Source of the DNA: Phalacrocorax aristotelis
Taxonomy: Eukaryota; Chordata; Aves; Suliformes; Phalacrocoracidae
Length of the DNA: 64,000 nucleotides
Reading direction: 5' to 3'
Assembly (NCBI RefSeq): GCF_949628215.1
Contig: NC_134311.1
Span: 10,909,582 to 10,973,581, forward strand
Positions 13,484 to 27,500 of this stretch are shown piece by piece. The notes under the pieces are model-generated. The model was not told where the DNA came from. It saw only the letters and a program-made list of their open reading frames with translations, and ran no database searches. How positions within the stretch are numbered: the first letter of the stretch is position 1; each line of letters starts with the position of its first letter. The translations under genes were made by a program, and so were the position numbers.

Positions 13484-15649
13484 AATATTCTACAAACTGT
13501 CATAGAACAAAGAGGATTAGTCTCAAGCATCTCCATAAACCTCCAACTATCTAGTTCAGAGCATTAAAAAAGGAAGCAAGAAAACCCAACTCTAAACCTA
13601 AAACCAACTAAGATGAAGAAAATTCTAACAACCCTTGCATCCTCCTCAGTTTGGTGACCTAAAACAGAGCAACAATGCAACCAAAGATCAATCACTAAGG
13701 GATTCTCAAAACTGCCTAGCCTTGGGCCCTACAGCTATGTTGGGGATACACCTGGGGAGCGCAGCTGGATTTCACAACTTTTGGCACATTTCCCTTGATA
13801 GGAGTGGGAGATTTTTATCCTGCTTAGAAAATCTCTGCCAAAGAATGTGGATACTAATTTTAGAAGCACCTGCATCCCATTATAGGTCAGCCTGACTTTG
13901 GTTTCAAAGTGCTGAAATGTAATTTTGAGATTGGACACAGGCTCTTAAATGACATTAATCTGAATGTTCTGTCATAATATTTTCATATTAATTTTGGCTA
14001 AATACATACATAGAGGTTTTTATCCTTACTTCAGGTTATGCCAATCATTTATAAATTGTATTTGTTATCAACCACTTAGCAACAAACCTATGGCTCATAA
14101 TTGCTGGAAAATTGAGAGGTGGCTGGACAGCTCTGTATCTTCCCATTGCTGAGATTTCAAAATAAGAACAGTGGTATCAACAATAAAAAAAAAGAAGTTT
14201 CAGTTCTGAGCCTTCTGAGGATTTGTTTAGAGGCATAAAACAAAAGGTTACTTGTACTGAACTAATGTTCCACTTCTGTCTTCGTTCTATTAAAAAAGCT
14301 TCCTAAAACCTGGAAAAACTTGCCCCTCTTGCTCTAAGATACTGCCCCTGAAAGAAACATAACCACATAGTTATTAAAATGGCATCAAGAATAGCTAAGT
14401 AATCTGTTCTTGGAAATTATCTTTGTGTTCATGTGTTATCTACAAATATACAAGATGAGAATGACAGTGGCTAGAGGTTCATTATATCTGGCAGTATGTT
14501 AGCCTTTCTGAGGCTATCATATTTGAAACATTATTTTAGTATTATAATCCCCATATTATGCATGGGCAACCTTAGTTTACTTGGCATTGGAGAAGAGTTC
14601 ATTCCTAGTAGCAGAGCTTTTGTATGTTTTAATTCACTCGTATAAATATTAAGATGCCATATTTCCCATGGAATATGCAGAATGTATTATGTTCTTTCTT
14701 TTTGCCCAGTACACATTAACATTTTAACAGCAGCTTTGAAATTAAAATGAGGGCTAACAAAAACAGCTCTCTCTCTTCAAGGTAGAACTCAACTCCCCTA
14801 TGCCAGCAACGTCTAGTGGGTTGCCTTCCCTGGGTGAGATCCAGGGCTATGTTACAGTAAACTGGTCCAGTGTGATATCACAGTTATAAAAAATATTCCA
14901 TTCTGTATCAAAACTAGGCACATGCCTTATATTTATATGAAGAGAAGATCAACAGAGCTGAGCATTTTTGCTCTCAACTATTCATCTCTGGCCTTCTACA
15001 TGACGAGAAAAATATGTTATTTCTAATTGGTAACTACAGAGTCTAATTTGGGTTAGATGGTAGTTAAAAGGAGGGTGACATCACACTTGGGTCAGTATTG
15101 GTGGATATCTAAAAGAACAACCTCTCATTTGTATTGCTTTAAAATGTACACAGTATAGATGTAGATTAAAAAAAACTACCAATTTTTTGTGGTGTTGAAC
15201 CAACTAGAAGGGATGATGCAAGATTTTACCAAATGAGATCTATAGATACAAATTTCACTGTAGAGTATGTTTTAGACAAATGCATCTTTTTCTTTAAGTA
15301 TGTAAATCCTACACTGTAGGCTTTTTTTTTCTTTTTCTTTTTGTAGTGGTAGAAAATGTTGAACAATTGTCCATGAGCATGAGCCAGCGGTTCATTGCTG
15401 ATATCCCCAGAATGCCAATATTTGCAATGCAAACAGTTAGTACAATTTACCAGTTCTATGAAAGGCCCTGACATATCTGCCTCAAGGTCTGGAGGCTCTG
15501 CTGTGTAACCACAAATAGTCTTTCCATTTTCATGTAACCTTTTGATACAGTGACAGCTGCATTAAGCTGCTTCTGCCTAGCAATTCCACATGCCAGGCTG
15601 GTTTAATTGGTTTTAATGCCACAGAAAAAGCACTGCTAGCAGAATACCA
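13484..15649 (-). other. LINGO2: Presumed LINGO2 3' untranslated region
   Basis: This AT-rich, non-coding stretch directly follows the LINGO2 stop codon on the minus strand, before the first AATAAA. I saw no splice donor that would obviously interrupt it, and the coding region is known to sit in the last exon in this family. An A-rich tract on the gene's strand at about 15320-15344 could cause internal priming in oligo-dT cDNA libraries. The true 3' end is unknown. Confidence 0.5.
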
Positions 15650-17470
15650 TCAAATCATTTTCATATTGAACCTTCGTGGTCCAGCAACCTCCCCTTCAAC
15701 CACAGCACCATTGTTTTTGCGAGGGACATATTCAAGGTCAATGCTGGTTTTGTGTTTGCCTTTGCCTCGGCTCCACACAAAAAGAAGCAGGAAACAAAAT
15801 AAAACTACTCCAAGGAATGTGAAACAGCCCATAGCTGTGGAAACCAATATTGTCTTAAGGTCCAGAGAGAAGGTGTTCACATTAGTTCCATTGGAACTTG
15901 TGTCGTTGGAGTCTGTCATATACATAGGGGTCCTGTTGGCGTAGAGGAAACGATCTGAAGTAAACCCCTTTACCGTAAGGGAGGCCGAGTAAGTGTCATT
16001 TCCAGCTGCATTACTTGCAATACAAACATAGATCCCAGTGTCCTGGTCTTGAGCAAATCGGATCTCCAGGGTGCCATCCCCCAGCACAGTGGCTCTTCCA
16101 TTTGATTTAGCTGTGATCAGCCTTCGCCGTGGGGTTACCCAGGATATGGTCGGCTGCGGGTCCCCGTCAGCATTGCACATCAGCTGCACTGTCTGCCCTT
16201 CCTCCACTACCAGGTATTGCAACTTCTTGTCTTGTATCTTGGGCTTCTTACAGGTGAAGTAAAAGGAAAGAGCTGTGCTGTGAAAGTCTTTGAATGACCT
16301 CTCTTTGACACTGTCTGGGCCAGCACACATCGGTGGCTGGCCTCCAAACTGCAAAGTGGGTTGCCTCTGTAAAATCCAAAGGAGACGGCAGTCACAGGCC
16401 AGAGGATTGTTGTTAATGCAGAGGACCTCAAGGTTTTTTGGGGAATGGAATACATTCTCTTCTAGGGTTTCTAGCAGGTTTTGGGACACATTAAGCAGGC
16501 GTAAGAATCGGAGCCCTTGGAAAGCATGTGGTTCAATAGTACGTAGTTGGGCCCCCACCATGTGGAGTTCCTGCAGGCGTGCTAAATCTGAAAGCATGCC
16601 TGCTTCAATGGTGCTGATAGGGTTGTAAGAGAGATTTAGATGTGTCAGGTAAACGAGGTGTTTAAAGGCAGAATAAGGTACTGCAGACAGGTTGGTGTTC
16701 GTGATGGAGAGAGAAGTAAGGTTGAGACCATACAGACTGTTGGCAGGCAGCATGTCCAGGAGGGGCCAGGCATCTATCTCTAGGTCTTTCAGGCGAAACA
16801 GTCTTTTAAAGGCATATGCAGGCAAAGCGTTAATGTTGAGCTGTTTCAGATGCAGACTGATGAGGTTGTGGAGGTGAGAAAGAGCTTCTGTTGGTACAGC
16901 TGTGAGGTTGCATCTCTCCAGGGTGAGCTGCTCCAGGCTAAGCAGTCCACTAAAGGCCCTGTGTGATATATAAACCAAATCATTGTCCCCAACCTCGAGG
17001 GATTTTAGGTTATGCAGATCTTGGAACATGTAGTCCAGCAAAATGACAATCTTGTTTTCACTTATATCAAGCTTTGTTAAGTTTGACAACCCAGTGAACA
17101 CCCCAAGGGGGACCAGCTTCAGACGGTTTCCTTTCAGCCTCAGGGAGCGCAAGTTGAAGAGATTGTTAAAGGCTCCAGGCTCCACATTGGCAACTATATT
17201 GTCACTGAGGTCAATTTCCTCCAGCAAAGGGTATGACATGAATTCCTCAGGGTTGACACTCTTCAGTCGGTTCTTGCTGAGGTCCAAGATTTTGGTCTCA
17301 ATGGGAATGCCTTCTGGGATGGCCATCAGACGCCTTCGGTGACAGCTGACAGACTTGTTCTGTGCTGAGCATTCACAGCGGGCCGGACAGCCTATGGTGG
17401 GGCCCATGAAGACTAGTAGCACAGCCAGACCCAGGAACAGCTGCCAGCATGATACAGCTGTGTGACGCAT
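15650..17470 (-). CDS. LINGO2: LINGO2: leucine-rich repeat and Ig domain-containing neuronal membrane protein
   Basis: This is a complete 606-residue single-exon coding region, the usual length for LINGO2. LINGO proteins are type I membrane proteins of neurons; LINGO1 is a Nogo receptor co-receptor, and LINGO2 is less well understood. Domains in order are: a signal peptide at about 1-27; a cysteine-rich LRR N-cap ([16 protein letters not shown]) at 28-43; a run of leucine-rich repeats at about 58-350; an LRR C-cap at about 355-408 ([11 protein letters not shown]); an Ig-like C2 domain at about 409-500 with the disulphide pair Cys432 and Cys483; a transmembrane helix at about 541-566; and a 40-residue cytoplasmic tail containing [12 protein letters not shown]. 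There are about ten N-glycosylation sequons. The open frame runs 32 codons further upstream, but that extension crosses a splice acceptor, and the ATG at 17468-17470 begins the conserved signal peptide (G at -3). LINGO2 is preferred over LINGO1, 3 and 4 because residues match LINGO2 almost throughout, including the tail ending [10 protein letters not shown]. Confidence 0.98.
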   Translation of the reverse strand: MRHTAVSCWQLFLGLAVLLVFMGPTIGCPARCECSAQNKSVSCHRRRLMAIPEGIPIETKILDLSKNRLKSVNPEEFMSYPLLEEIDLSDNIVANVEPGAFNNLFNLRSLRLKGNRLKLVPLGVFTGLSNLTKLDISENKIVILLDYMFQDLHNLKSLEVGDNDLVYISHRAFSGLLSLEQLTLERCNLTAVPTEALSHLHNLISLHLKQLNINALPAYAFKRLFRLKDLEIDAWPLLDMLPANSLYGLNLTSLSITNTNLSAVPYSAFKHLVYLTHLNLSYNPISTIEAGMLSDLARLQELHMVGAQLRTIEPHAFQGLRFLRLLNVSQNLLETLEENVFHSPKNLEVLCINNNPLACDCRLLWILQRQPTLQFGGQPPMCAGPDSVKERSFKDFHSTALSFYFTCKKPKIQDKKLQYLVVEEGQTVQLMCNADGDPQPTISWVTPRRRLITAKSNGRATVLGDGTLEIRFAQDQDTGIYVCIASNAAGNDTYSASLTVKGFTSDRFLYANRTPMYMTDSNDTSSNGTNVNTFSLDLKTILVSTAMGCFTFLGVVLFCFLLLFVWSRGKGKHKTSIDLEYVPRKNNGAVVEGEVAGPRRFNMKMI

Positions 17471-17506
17471 GACTCCACTGATCCAGTCTAACCCTCCGTC
17501 ACGGAC
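17471..17506 (-). other. LINGO2: 5' untranslated part of the LINGO2 coding exon
   Basis: These 36 bases lie between the splice acceptor and the start codon. On the gene's strand they begin GTCCGTGACGG and end GGAGTC just before ATG. They are in frame with the coding sequence and contain no stop. An upstream exon ending in an in-frame ATG could therefore extend the protein, although nothing here shows that this happens. Confidence 0.85.
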
Positions 17507-17542
17507 CTGTGGGGATGAGGATGGGAAAGGGGAGAAGTTAAG
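17507..17542 (-). promoter_or_regulatory. LINGO2: Splice acceptor of the LINGO2 coding exon
   Basis: On the minus strand there is a near-pure pyrimidine tract (CTTCTCCCCTTTCCC) followed by CATCCTCATCCCCACAG, so the exon starts at 17506. A good branch-point match, CTTAAC, lies at 17542-17537, with its branch adenosine about 32 bases before the exon. This fits the family structure, in which the whole protein lies in a last exon preceded by non-coding exons. Confidence 0.9.
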
Positions 17543-20500
17543 TCTGCAGCAAAAGTTCTCTGCCAATTTTACAGTACCATTTCAAAGCAGACACATACAT
17601 TTTCATTAGAAACAAAAAATAAAACCTATTGTGAATTGCAAGAGCAATAAAAAAAGCAGATTTTCCTTAATTATCATTGGGCTTGTTGAAGGATCTTTTT
17701 ATCTAGCATTTCCCCTCCAGACGGTAGAGGAGACAAAACAACTTTTCCTATTGCAAACCGCAAAGGAGTTTAGGTTTTATCCTTTTCTCACTCTCAGCTG
17801 GTCTTCTCAAGACAGTACTATAACTAAGGCACACATAAACACCGCATACTCTGCAAATAAGGCTAATCATGTTTGTGATAATTTTACAGAATTGGGCCTC
17901 TGTGTGGTGGTATGAAACTAGGCGTTTGTCTTTCCTATTCATGTCAGTGTTTTAAGACAAACCTTGGTGATGTATTATCTTCAAGAAAAGGAGTGCCTTG
18001 ACAATGAAAAGATTCCTTTTAACATTGTTTGTATACATTACAGCTATAAATAGAGGGAGTTTGTTCATACATACACATGTACAGTGGCTCAGATGAGGAA
18101 GGACGAACTGATGCACCTCCGATTAGAATTTGTATTAAGGACAAATTGATTCTTTTCTTTTACTGCACAGAGAGATTTTATGTGATTTTTAGAACCAAAG
18201 ACCTGAGAAGGGTTTACAGAATACACCTTTGTACTTCTGAGACATGTAAACTAGCTCTGAGGGAGAGAAAAACAAGATAAGATGAGCTGGTTGTGTTTAA
18301 GCAGCATAATGTCCGAAGAAACACAACAGATTCTGTGGAAATCACAGTTAGTAGGAGATCTATTCATTCCTGCCTTCAGGTTAAAACTGAGGATAGTAGA
18401 AGACAAGATAACCTCTATTAAATTAACTACCTGTCTCCAAAGGCTGTACTTTACAGGTTTAGTCACCAAAGGCAAGAGACTTTTTCAAGGGTAGGTACTA
18501 AATGAAGACACTCAATAACCCATTTCAAAAAAAGAAGAAAAAAGAATAATGTAGGTGTTCATCAAAGGAAGGTGCGCCTGAGAAACTTGCAGAGTAAGGC
18601 ACACTGCGAGCAACAACAATGGAAGTACCTTAACCCCTGTGGTATAGCTAACTTGATGAGGCCAAGTGGTAGTATTGGGAGTCAGGCTTCATAACATGAA
18701 TAAACCTTACAAGGTGCCTCAGGCCTTGTGAGACTTTTTCTGGCTTGATTAATTTGGGCTTCATTTTAGCTGTACTTGTAAAGTTATTAACACTCCTGCC
18801 TGTAACTTCCTCTCAGGTCTGGACAGATTACTATTGCCCAGCTGGCCCTACCCATAATGACAGAATTACCCAATGGCCAGGTGTTCACTGCCTGACCTGC
18901 ATCTCTGGGCTTTGAGAACCATCTGGCTAGTGCTTAAGAAGTTTTCAATTTAAATTTGAGGCAAGTTTTGTTCATCTGTGTGCAGTATTGTGGATTATAT
19001 CATAAAATAAAACCTCCCATACACAGAGAAGGATTCATAGATTTAAACAAATATAGTGTAACTAAATTTAAGAACCTATCAGACAGTTATTTTAGCAAAT
19101 AAGCTGTTTGAAGCACATAAAAATAATATTAAGTAAGCCCCAGACTGATGAATAAGGAACTCCCACCAGTAACTCTGCTGCAACAACACTGACTTGGGAT
19201 GTCATAACTCACCAAATCGTCCTGCCTGAGAGAGGAGGGTTGCTCTTTCAGACTGTGGATGATCAGGAGGGTGGGGATTCAACAAGCAAGAAAAAAAGCA
19301 GATACTTGGATCTACTGATCTTATTATATTATTAACAATCTTCAACAGAAACTGGGTGGTTTGGATTGTAAGCGTTAGCATTATTGTAACTGGATTAAGT
19401 AATACATAGCAATTATGCTTTGACTGTTAAGAACTTAACTGGGTGAACAATACATTCTTTTGGAGCTGCATAAATATTGTGCTCTTTAACTGACCAGAAA
19501 TGAATGGTAAACATGTTACTCCTCTCATATTTCTGTTGAAGAATCTCAGCCTTGCCTGGTGTGGCTTCTTTTTTCCACTCTGACTCTTCTATGCAGAGAC
19601 TACTAATATGAGGCAAATCCCATGCTAGTTTTGAGATGTAGTCTGGGGACCTGGATGAAGACTATTCTTTATTATACTACCTATAAAAGTACTTTTCAGC
19701 TTTGTCCTAGAGGGACAACCTGCTGAAATTAATTTAGTTTCCCCCTTAAGTTGTAGTCTTCCAAGTAACTATTGCTAGTTATGTCCAGCTGTGACAAAGG
19801 TTTTCAGAGATAAACTTCACTTCATTAGGCACTAAGTTAAAACTGGAAATCTGTAACGGTCTCTGAGTTAGGTGTTTGCAATGGATTTAGATCAAAGGGG
19901 CTTTCGGCTGCTCTGATCATTACTTTCAGAGCTCAGTCTGTGAGGTTAGCAATTTCATACTGATACTTCTAGCACGCAGGGAATTAATTTCCTACCTTAT
20001 TCACCTAATGTATGAAGCACAAAGTAAACAGGTTCAGTAGAAGACAAGCACCCCTGGAGTGTTCGTTTTAGATAGCAAAAATATGAAATGCTTTTTGCAG
20101 CTATCCAAGCCACCTGGTAACTAAAACTTCTGAGGCGCATAAAGTAGAAGATGGACACTATAAAAGATGATAAAAGGATTTTTTGACTGTGCCTGGAATA
20201 AAGAAAAGTAATGTTAATAAAGCATTTCAAACATTAACAGTTGCCTTCTGCAAGAGCACGTGCACACAGATGAAGATAGATATGCATTTATCTATAAAGG
20301 TGCATGCATGTGTGTATATGCACTGGTGGGTAAACAAGATTCAAAACAGATTTAAGCTGGGGTAAATTACACATCAATAAGGAAAAATAATAAATTATAT
20401 TAAATCACAAGTCAGAAAAACAAAGATTACTTGGATCAATAATTACAGGTTAGAAGAAAACAAAAATTAAATTGATTATTTCAATTTATATTGATCCCGA

Positions 20501-23500
20501 TGATACTACCGTGCTTCCGGCTAATCACGTCTGTGACTACACCCTTAGCTTTGAACTGTTCTGTGCAAAAATGACTTTATCTTCACCATACAAGAAATGT
20601 AACCTTACCTCATTGTACAAATAGTAAGCAAAAGATAGAAAGGCCTAGCAAAGGAAATATGGGCAACTTAAAGACTTCTGACTTTTTTCAGGAGAAGGGG
20701 AACGTTGGGAGAAGCCTATAGTGAACTCTGACCAGCTATTGCACATGGTCCAGTTTGAATTTAACAAATGTGAAGCCATATTTTCAGGACATGTCTGGTA
20801 ATATCACTAGCAGGGCCTCCTTCGGTCCTTCAGCACGAGAACATTTTGAAAAGATACGTCTTCATCCCTGATGTCTATTTTGTGTCAGTGTGGTCACCAT
20901 TGCTAATTATTATACATCTATTAAATAACAATGCTAGTTTAAAAATCTGAATTAAATTATACCATTAAAAGGTATTTGTCACTGCCAGATGATTTCTTGC
21001 AGTGAAAAATTATTTCCCACATTTCTTTAGATTTGTGGGTGTTAATTAATTGGCAATCTCACTGGCACTGTGCTGAACTATCAGTGTTACTGTTCATCAT
21101 GGCATCTTTCATTCCAGCTTAAACAACCAGCATCTACATACTTTATACTATATAAGCCAGCATAGGAATTCCCTCTAAACATCTGCAGGATTGCCTCATA
21201 ATCCTTCTTTGCATCCCTCTGTACAATTTTTCTTCACTGTGATACATACAAGAGAGTAAAGTGCATGCATACACTTACACATATATACATACATGTAAGC
21301 AAAAAATATTGTCTTTTCGCTCTGTAAAGGCATTGTATTATGTCTTGCACTGTGGAGTACTTCTCTAAAATTACAGCTTGTTAGCATAAAAGTTCTAATA
21401 AAATAATAAATAATTATGACCCACCAGTTTTATATGCTGGAATGTGAATGAGAATGTGTAAAATTGTTTTCCTGATCTTTCTGGGGTATTTATGACACTT
21501 TGATACACTCTAGGCTATGAAATACATAAAGGAATTCCATATTAAAAAATAATTAAATATCTCCTTTTTATCTTTCCCTGGCTCTTTTTCTTAAGTCCAA
21601 TATCAAGACAAATTACTGTTGGCTGATACTCTTTTTCAACACAGGACCTCAATCAAAGTTCAGTTATGCAATTAAGAAAGCTCGTTAAAGTTATCAGTTA
21701 ATAGTTCTGTTTGATCTCACCCCAAACAGCCATCTCTCCTGCTTTGAAATGCAAATCATTTTGCACAAAGTTCTGCAGCTTTGAATCTTCCTGTAAATGC
21801 TCTACAAGAATGTGTATGTATCAGTACCCCATAGCTTTTGAATTGAAGAAGTATAGTAAAAGATAAATAAAAAGCAACCAGATGTGCCCTCAGAATACTG
21901 TGAAATTCTGAATGTCCTAGATAGGAATGTTGTCAAGCCATGCAAATGTGCTATATATTGTATCATTTTTCCCTCTCCCTCGGACTAATTTTGAAGCCTT
22001 TATAGCTAAAAGCTAAAGTACATTTGGCTAGGCTCCTTTGCTTGTCCAATCTGATGCTCAAGTACTGCATGGGACCAGGCTTTTGCCAGAAAAGATGAGA
22101 GTCAGAAGACCTGTTTCTGTTATTAGCTGCATGTTTGACGTTCCAGCTTGGTTGATTTGATCTCACCTTTCCCTCTTCTTCTCCCAGCCTTTCATAAAAT
22201 TAAAAAATCCAGTGGATTGTATCAGAGTCGATAATTTTGCCTGATGTTGAGGTCACTTAATACTTTCTCTTCTAAGATTCCTTTTCAAAAACATAATCAT
22301 ACTAAATAAACTTTGTAGGATGAAATGTTGCATAACGGGTTTCTGACTTGCACTGGTTATTCTCCTAAATGCTACCAGCTAATCCTGAGAACCAGGTGAA
22401 GTCCTTATTTTAAAGGGGTCTTAAACTGTATCTGTCCTTCACATTGCTCAAGGCATAAGACATCAAGAAGAATTTTTTATGAGCCTGTTCTCAGGGAAAG
22501 TAAATCGTTCTTCCTGTATAAGATGGCTTCTTCCTCCTCTTGCTTGCTCAATTTTTGGCATTCCTATACTTTGGAGCAGGGAGCAGATACTGAGGAATAT
22601 GAAGGGTCCTGTCTTTGACATTCCTGTAAGCTTCTGTCACATTCCAGCAAGCAGTAAGCCAAAGCCTTTGCTCAAACCTTTGCAACAAAATGCCTTTGCT
22701 AGTGTGCTCAGTAGACAGTTACTGAATATGAGCAGCTAAAACTACTGCAGATTTTACCTGTGTGATGCAAACTTTTGCCCAGCTCAGTGTAGTTGGGGAA
22801 TGCTTTTACTCACAACCTTATCTCTCAACTACTTATCACAACTACTTTTGAAGACCAGCTGATCTGGCTTTCCTGCACTCTCCTGTGATGCTGGATGGTA
22901 AGGGGGAGAGGGCAAGATTTAGGAATGTTCTTACAGTTAGACACAATGCCACAAGAAGCATGAATGGAATCCCGACTGTGACATTTTCTGACTAGGCTGC
23001 GTAGTCTAGACATTCCCACCATATGGTCTTTTGATGTAACAGCCAATTTGTAGCAAAGTCTTTGTCTCATCAGGCCTTGTGCCAGCAAGTTATCTAAGCT
23101 TAATATATTGATCCCAAACCCTACCACAGGCCAAGTCAAGCCTGCCTATACACTTTCCAAAGGAGGATTTTTCCTTAAAATCAGAGCATCTCAGAAATTA
23201 TTCAAGTGAACTATTGTGTACTAACTTCCCTGCCTCTTTAATTAAACTGTTTTTGCTTATGCAGAGATTTTTTTTCTCCCTCCCTTCATTGATCTCGCAA
23301 ACGTCTCAGCATTTAAATAAACAGCAAAACATGAAGTAGCTGTCTATCTGCATTCCAGCAATTAATAGATTGGAGGAAACCTAGAATAGCAGCAGCAGCA
23401 GCAAGTCTGCCAATTCATTGATTCAGAAACAAAGTTCTGTTTCAATTATTCTATAGTCCTGGGATCATTCTCGACGTCTAAGTCATGAGGAAAAGCTTCA

Positions 23501-24498
23501 TTGGCTAATGCCAACTCAGAAACCACAGTCAAGCTGCATTTGTTTTCAGAAGAAACAGTACTTGCTTCCAAAGGCACACTGGCTATACTTCTAAGACTGA
23601 GACCCAGACAGGTATCCATTATAACAGACCTGATTCAGAAATGGGAAAAAAAGAAAAACAACCACCAGAGGAAATTTTGAATGGCTTTTCCACTAGTATT
23701 ACTGTACGACTAGTTAAAATCTTTGTACTACATGCTATAAAACTAGACAAGAGTGTACAGTTTTTACCCCAAATTCTTAGATTATTGTTTGAATTAAAGT
23801 GAAAGAAGCTAGCGTGCCAAACAACAGAAGGTAAGAAAATCACAATGATAAATTTGTATGTAAATACAAATTATCTGTCAAGGCTTAGAAATCCAGATTG
23901 TCTGAAATTAAGCAAAGAAATGAAGCCACTAGTACACCCTCTGTTTCTAACCCAGTGTTTTTAAGATTGATTTAGCAATTTCTTGCAGTTGTTACAGAGA
24001 AAATGTATCTCAGGAAAAAATTTGAAGGAAAAAAAAATAATAAACCCTAAAGGATAACCTGACAGGAGACATTTTATGCATAAATAACAGATAAGAAAGT
24101 GGAGATACTTGCAAGAATCGTAGACAAAATGATATTCCAACTGACATTGTTGATAAGGTGAAGGAGAAGAGGTATACAAAAAGCTGATATGAAGAGTTAT
24201 GTGAATGGCTGTAAAAGAGGCTTGGAGGTAAAGTAAAATTCAGATTTTTTTTTTGCATAGGTTAATGATACGTCAACTATTCAGGGAACGTAACACTATT
24301 ATAATAACCACAAAAAAGTACCCATAAAAATTGCAAAGATTTGCATAGAAACAGTTTTTCACAAAGAATTCTTAGTTGAATAAATTGGTGGATTACTGTG
24401 AATAGCACAACTTTTCTGCCGTCTATTCTTTCTGAATGCAGAAGCAAATTTCTGAAAGGTGAAATTCTTCAGAACTGCTTCTGTCAAGCTGTTAACTT

Positions 24499-24540
24499 AT
24501 CTCTAGTAAATAGTATCTCATCTCTATTAAATAGTATCCC
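24499..24540. repeat. Imperfect 21-bp tandem duplication
   Basis: Two adjacent 21-base copies, 24499-24519 and 24520-24540, share the frame ATCTCTA-TAAATAGTATC-C and differ at two positions. This looks like a simple slippage or duplication event with no evident function. Confidence 0.85.
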
Positions 24541-27500
24541 TATTTTACTGGTGAAAAATGGTGTCACTAAGAGGTAAATATTCAGTGGCAAAGACAAGAC
24601 TAGCACAATTACCGTGACTATGTATGTGTTGATACATCTAAATGTGATAATGAGATAATGAAGAAAGGTACAGGCTTATGTGTCTGAAAACAGTGCAGCT
24701 TATTGGTAATTTTTACTACATTTTGTTGGGGCTGCTTAGTAGTGGAGAAACACCCAACCATTGCAGCTAAACTCCATACCTGGACTTGTGGTTAAGTATC
24801 TCTGCAAGGTAGTCCACTGAGTGATGTGTGTCCTAAAAATTATGCATACTATATTAAGAGTCCACGTTTTTATTAAGTCACTTTAACCCTAACTGATACT
24901 AAGCAAAAATCCATCAAGCTCTGTTCACTCATGATTCTTTCAAGATTTTATTGTTCCAGATGCTAAGAATGACTTATCACAGTGGAAGAAAGGTGAAGTT
25001 GTTGTAGTACAGATTGGGAAAGAGTAAGACAACAAGGAAAGAGCTAAAGTTGTTGCTCTTGGGGAATACAGCAGTCATAAGAGTAAAAATCTCTGCCAAG
25101 TTAGGAGTCATTATTTCAAAGAGGACCTTGATGTGTTTCAGTGTATCTAGGCAGGTGAACTGTAGAAAGCTCTGCTGCACCATGAACAGGACACTGATCA
25201 AGAGGATGTGAAAGTGTTAAATGTTATCCTTGTTTTTCATATCTGCACTAATTAATGCAGTCTGAATAAATTAACTCAAAACTGAAGCAGTAGGAAGGCT
25301 AACTGCATTGATTAAAGAGAAGGAAAGGAAGCTTTTGTCAACAGCAGTTCTATGTTAAAGGTTATCTTTCTTCACCTTGAAAGAAAGTCTTCTACAACTG
25401 TCTGGGCATGGCAGTAAAGATGACACCCCTGTTGCCCGGACAGTACCTCCTATGTTGAAAAACAGGGATGGAATTCCTTCTGAAGCTTTAATTCTAACAT
25501 ACAGCTGCTCCTCAGCTTCAATGAGTGAAGATCTTGGTGATGGAAAGCTACTGGGAAAAAAACGAAGCTGCTTTAAATCTGGGCCAATAGCAGACTTTTG
25601 AGGGCTAATACATACAAGCATAATTGAATTCCACTTCAATAATCCATTTATGAAGTCACAACAAATCAACATGTGATCTAGGACGTCATAAAAAAGGTTC
25701 TTGATGTAACCTGTTATAAATGGATGTTTCCTCAAATACCTGCATGTTAAAGAGATCTCTATGGCTGTCAGAAAAAAATGAACTGTTCTGATAATGTGCT
25801 GACTTCCACCTGTTGTAAACAGAGACACCCAGTAGTAACTTTAAAAATATATTTTGCAAGCTTCTGTCTATTAGCATAATTTAATTTGCGTTAGACTTAA
25901 TACCAAAAGATCTTCTTTGTTATCTTGTCCACACACACAACAGGAAAGCAAGGACACAGTGACCTTATTGGCTGTTAGGAGAGGCAGACAGCTTTATGTG
26001 CCAGCTGTATAATGAAGGCAGGTGAGAACTTTTTCCCTAGCAGCTCTATGTAAATACTAAACAGGACAAAACGGAGACCAAAACTGCATGGTACTCCACA
26101 GGGAATGGGTCTGGTAGAGTTAATTTTTCATGTCAACAACAATCCTGTGATTGCGGTCACCAAGGAGTGTTTCAAACAATTTCAATCGACTGGCTTTGTC
26201 TCTGCATTTTTTTATGGCAGAAGCACAGAGCCTGGTGACAAACCACGGTATGTAGAGGCTAAAGTACGTGCACATAGAACATGTCCAGGAAAGCTAAGAG
26301 ATTGATCAGTTACTACTACAAGTGCTGTTATTGCTTCATAACACAGCTCAAAGCCTGTTTTGCCAAAAGGCAGGCTCTGTATACTTAAGACGCTGAATTT
26401 TTAAGAAATATTTTAAGCTAACTACATTCTGAAAAATGAAATGCATTTCACAAGGATAACATTAATGCATGTTGGCTGAAGTAGACACAATTTAAACTTT
26501 ATAGCTCTTACTATTTGAAAATAGCTAAAAATTTAATTAACAGGGAATCTGAAGAAATTGAAACCACCATATTTTCTTTTGTTCTAAGATAAGAATCTCA
26601 AAAGTATGTGAGTACGGCACATGTGGTAGTGGGGAGACAAGATGCACTTAGTGAAGCTGTAACACATGTAATTACAGTAGACTTTATCTAGCTAATACAA
26701 AGAAAAATGCAATCCATCAACTGTGTGGTTTCATCTACCTTGATAAGCATGTTTGAAGCTGTTCTACTTGTATCTTGCACCAAAACCCTATCTGTAAAAA
26801 CAAGGAGCATATTCTCTGGGGGCTGTTTTCATGCTATTGTATGCAAGGCCTTCAGAGCACGGCATGGAAGCAAGCTGCTGAGCTTGATGCTGTCTGATGC
26901 TGCTCTTTGTGGACTGCAGGAGTAGTCAGAGTCTGGAGAGAGAGTATGGGAGTACAATTACAGCATTACATTTGGTACAATAAAAATAAACACAAGAGAA
27001 GAAACACATTTCTTAGTCCTGTCAGAAGGCCCTCTGTTGATACAATGCTGTTGAATTCAGAGTGTCTATACTAGCAGAAAATTATGGCCAGCACTCGGTG
27101 GGGTGTGGGTGACACAAAGGAAAAAAGGGATGCATTTCAGCTCATTGGTCAACAGGTTACACAGGAAGAAATTGTGTGATAGACCCAGCTGTAGCCACTT
27201 AATGGCTCAGATAAGGAAGATACCCTAGGGACAGCTGTATAAAGCTACTGCACTTTAAATTAAAATAAAGTTGATTGTTATGTACACACTAGAGAGAAAA
27301 AGAAAATAGTAAACTGCCTTGGGAATTTCCTGTTTGCTAAAGGCATTCTTAAAATATATTTAGATTCAAAATCAGCCTGCAGAAGGGTCAAGGTAGGACA
27401 CTCAGAAATAAGTCCTGATGTGTTGACTGGTGAACAAGACAAAACGGTTAATCTCTGCTTTGGTTGTACCCATGCTTCATGAATGTTACTCCAGATATCT

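Noticed and set aside
15666..17342. Several plus-strand open frames opposite LINGO2
   Set aside because: They are antisense shadows of a constrained coding exon with no independent motif.
15650..17566. LINGO2 starting at the most upstream ATG, giving 638 residues
   Set aside because: The extra 32 residues include translation of the polypyrimidine tract of a strong splice acceptor. The 606-residue form begins with the conserved signal peptide and has the family's usual length.
25355..25828. 157-codon minus-strand frame as a gene
   Set aside because: It has no recognisable domain, no splice or promoter context and ordinary intronic composition; a frame of this length is possible by chance over 64 kb.
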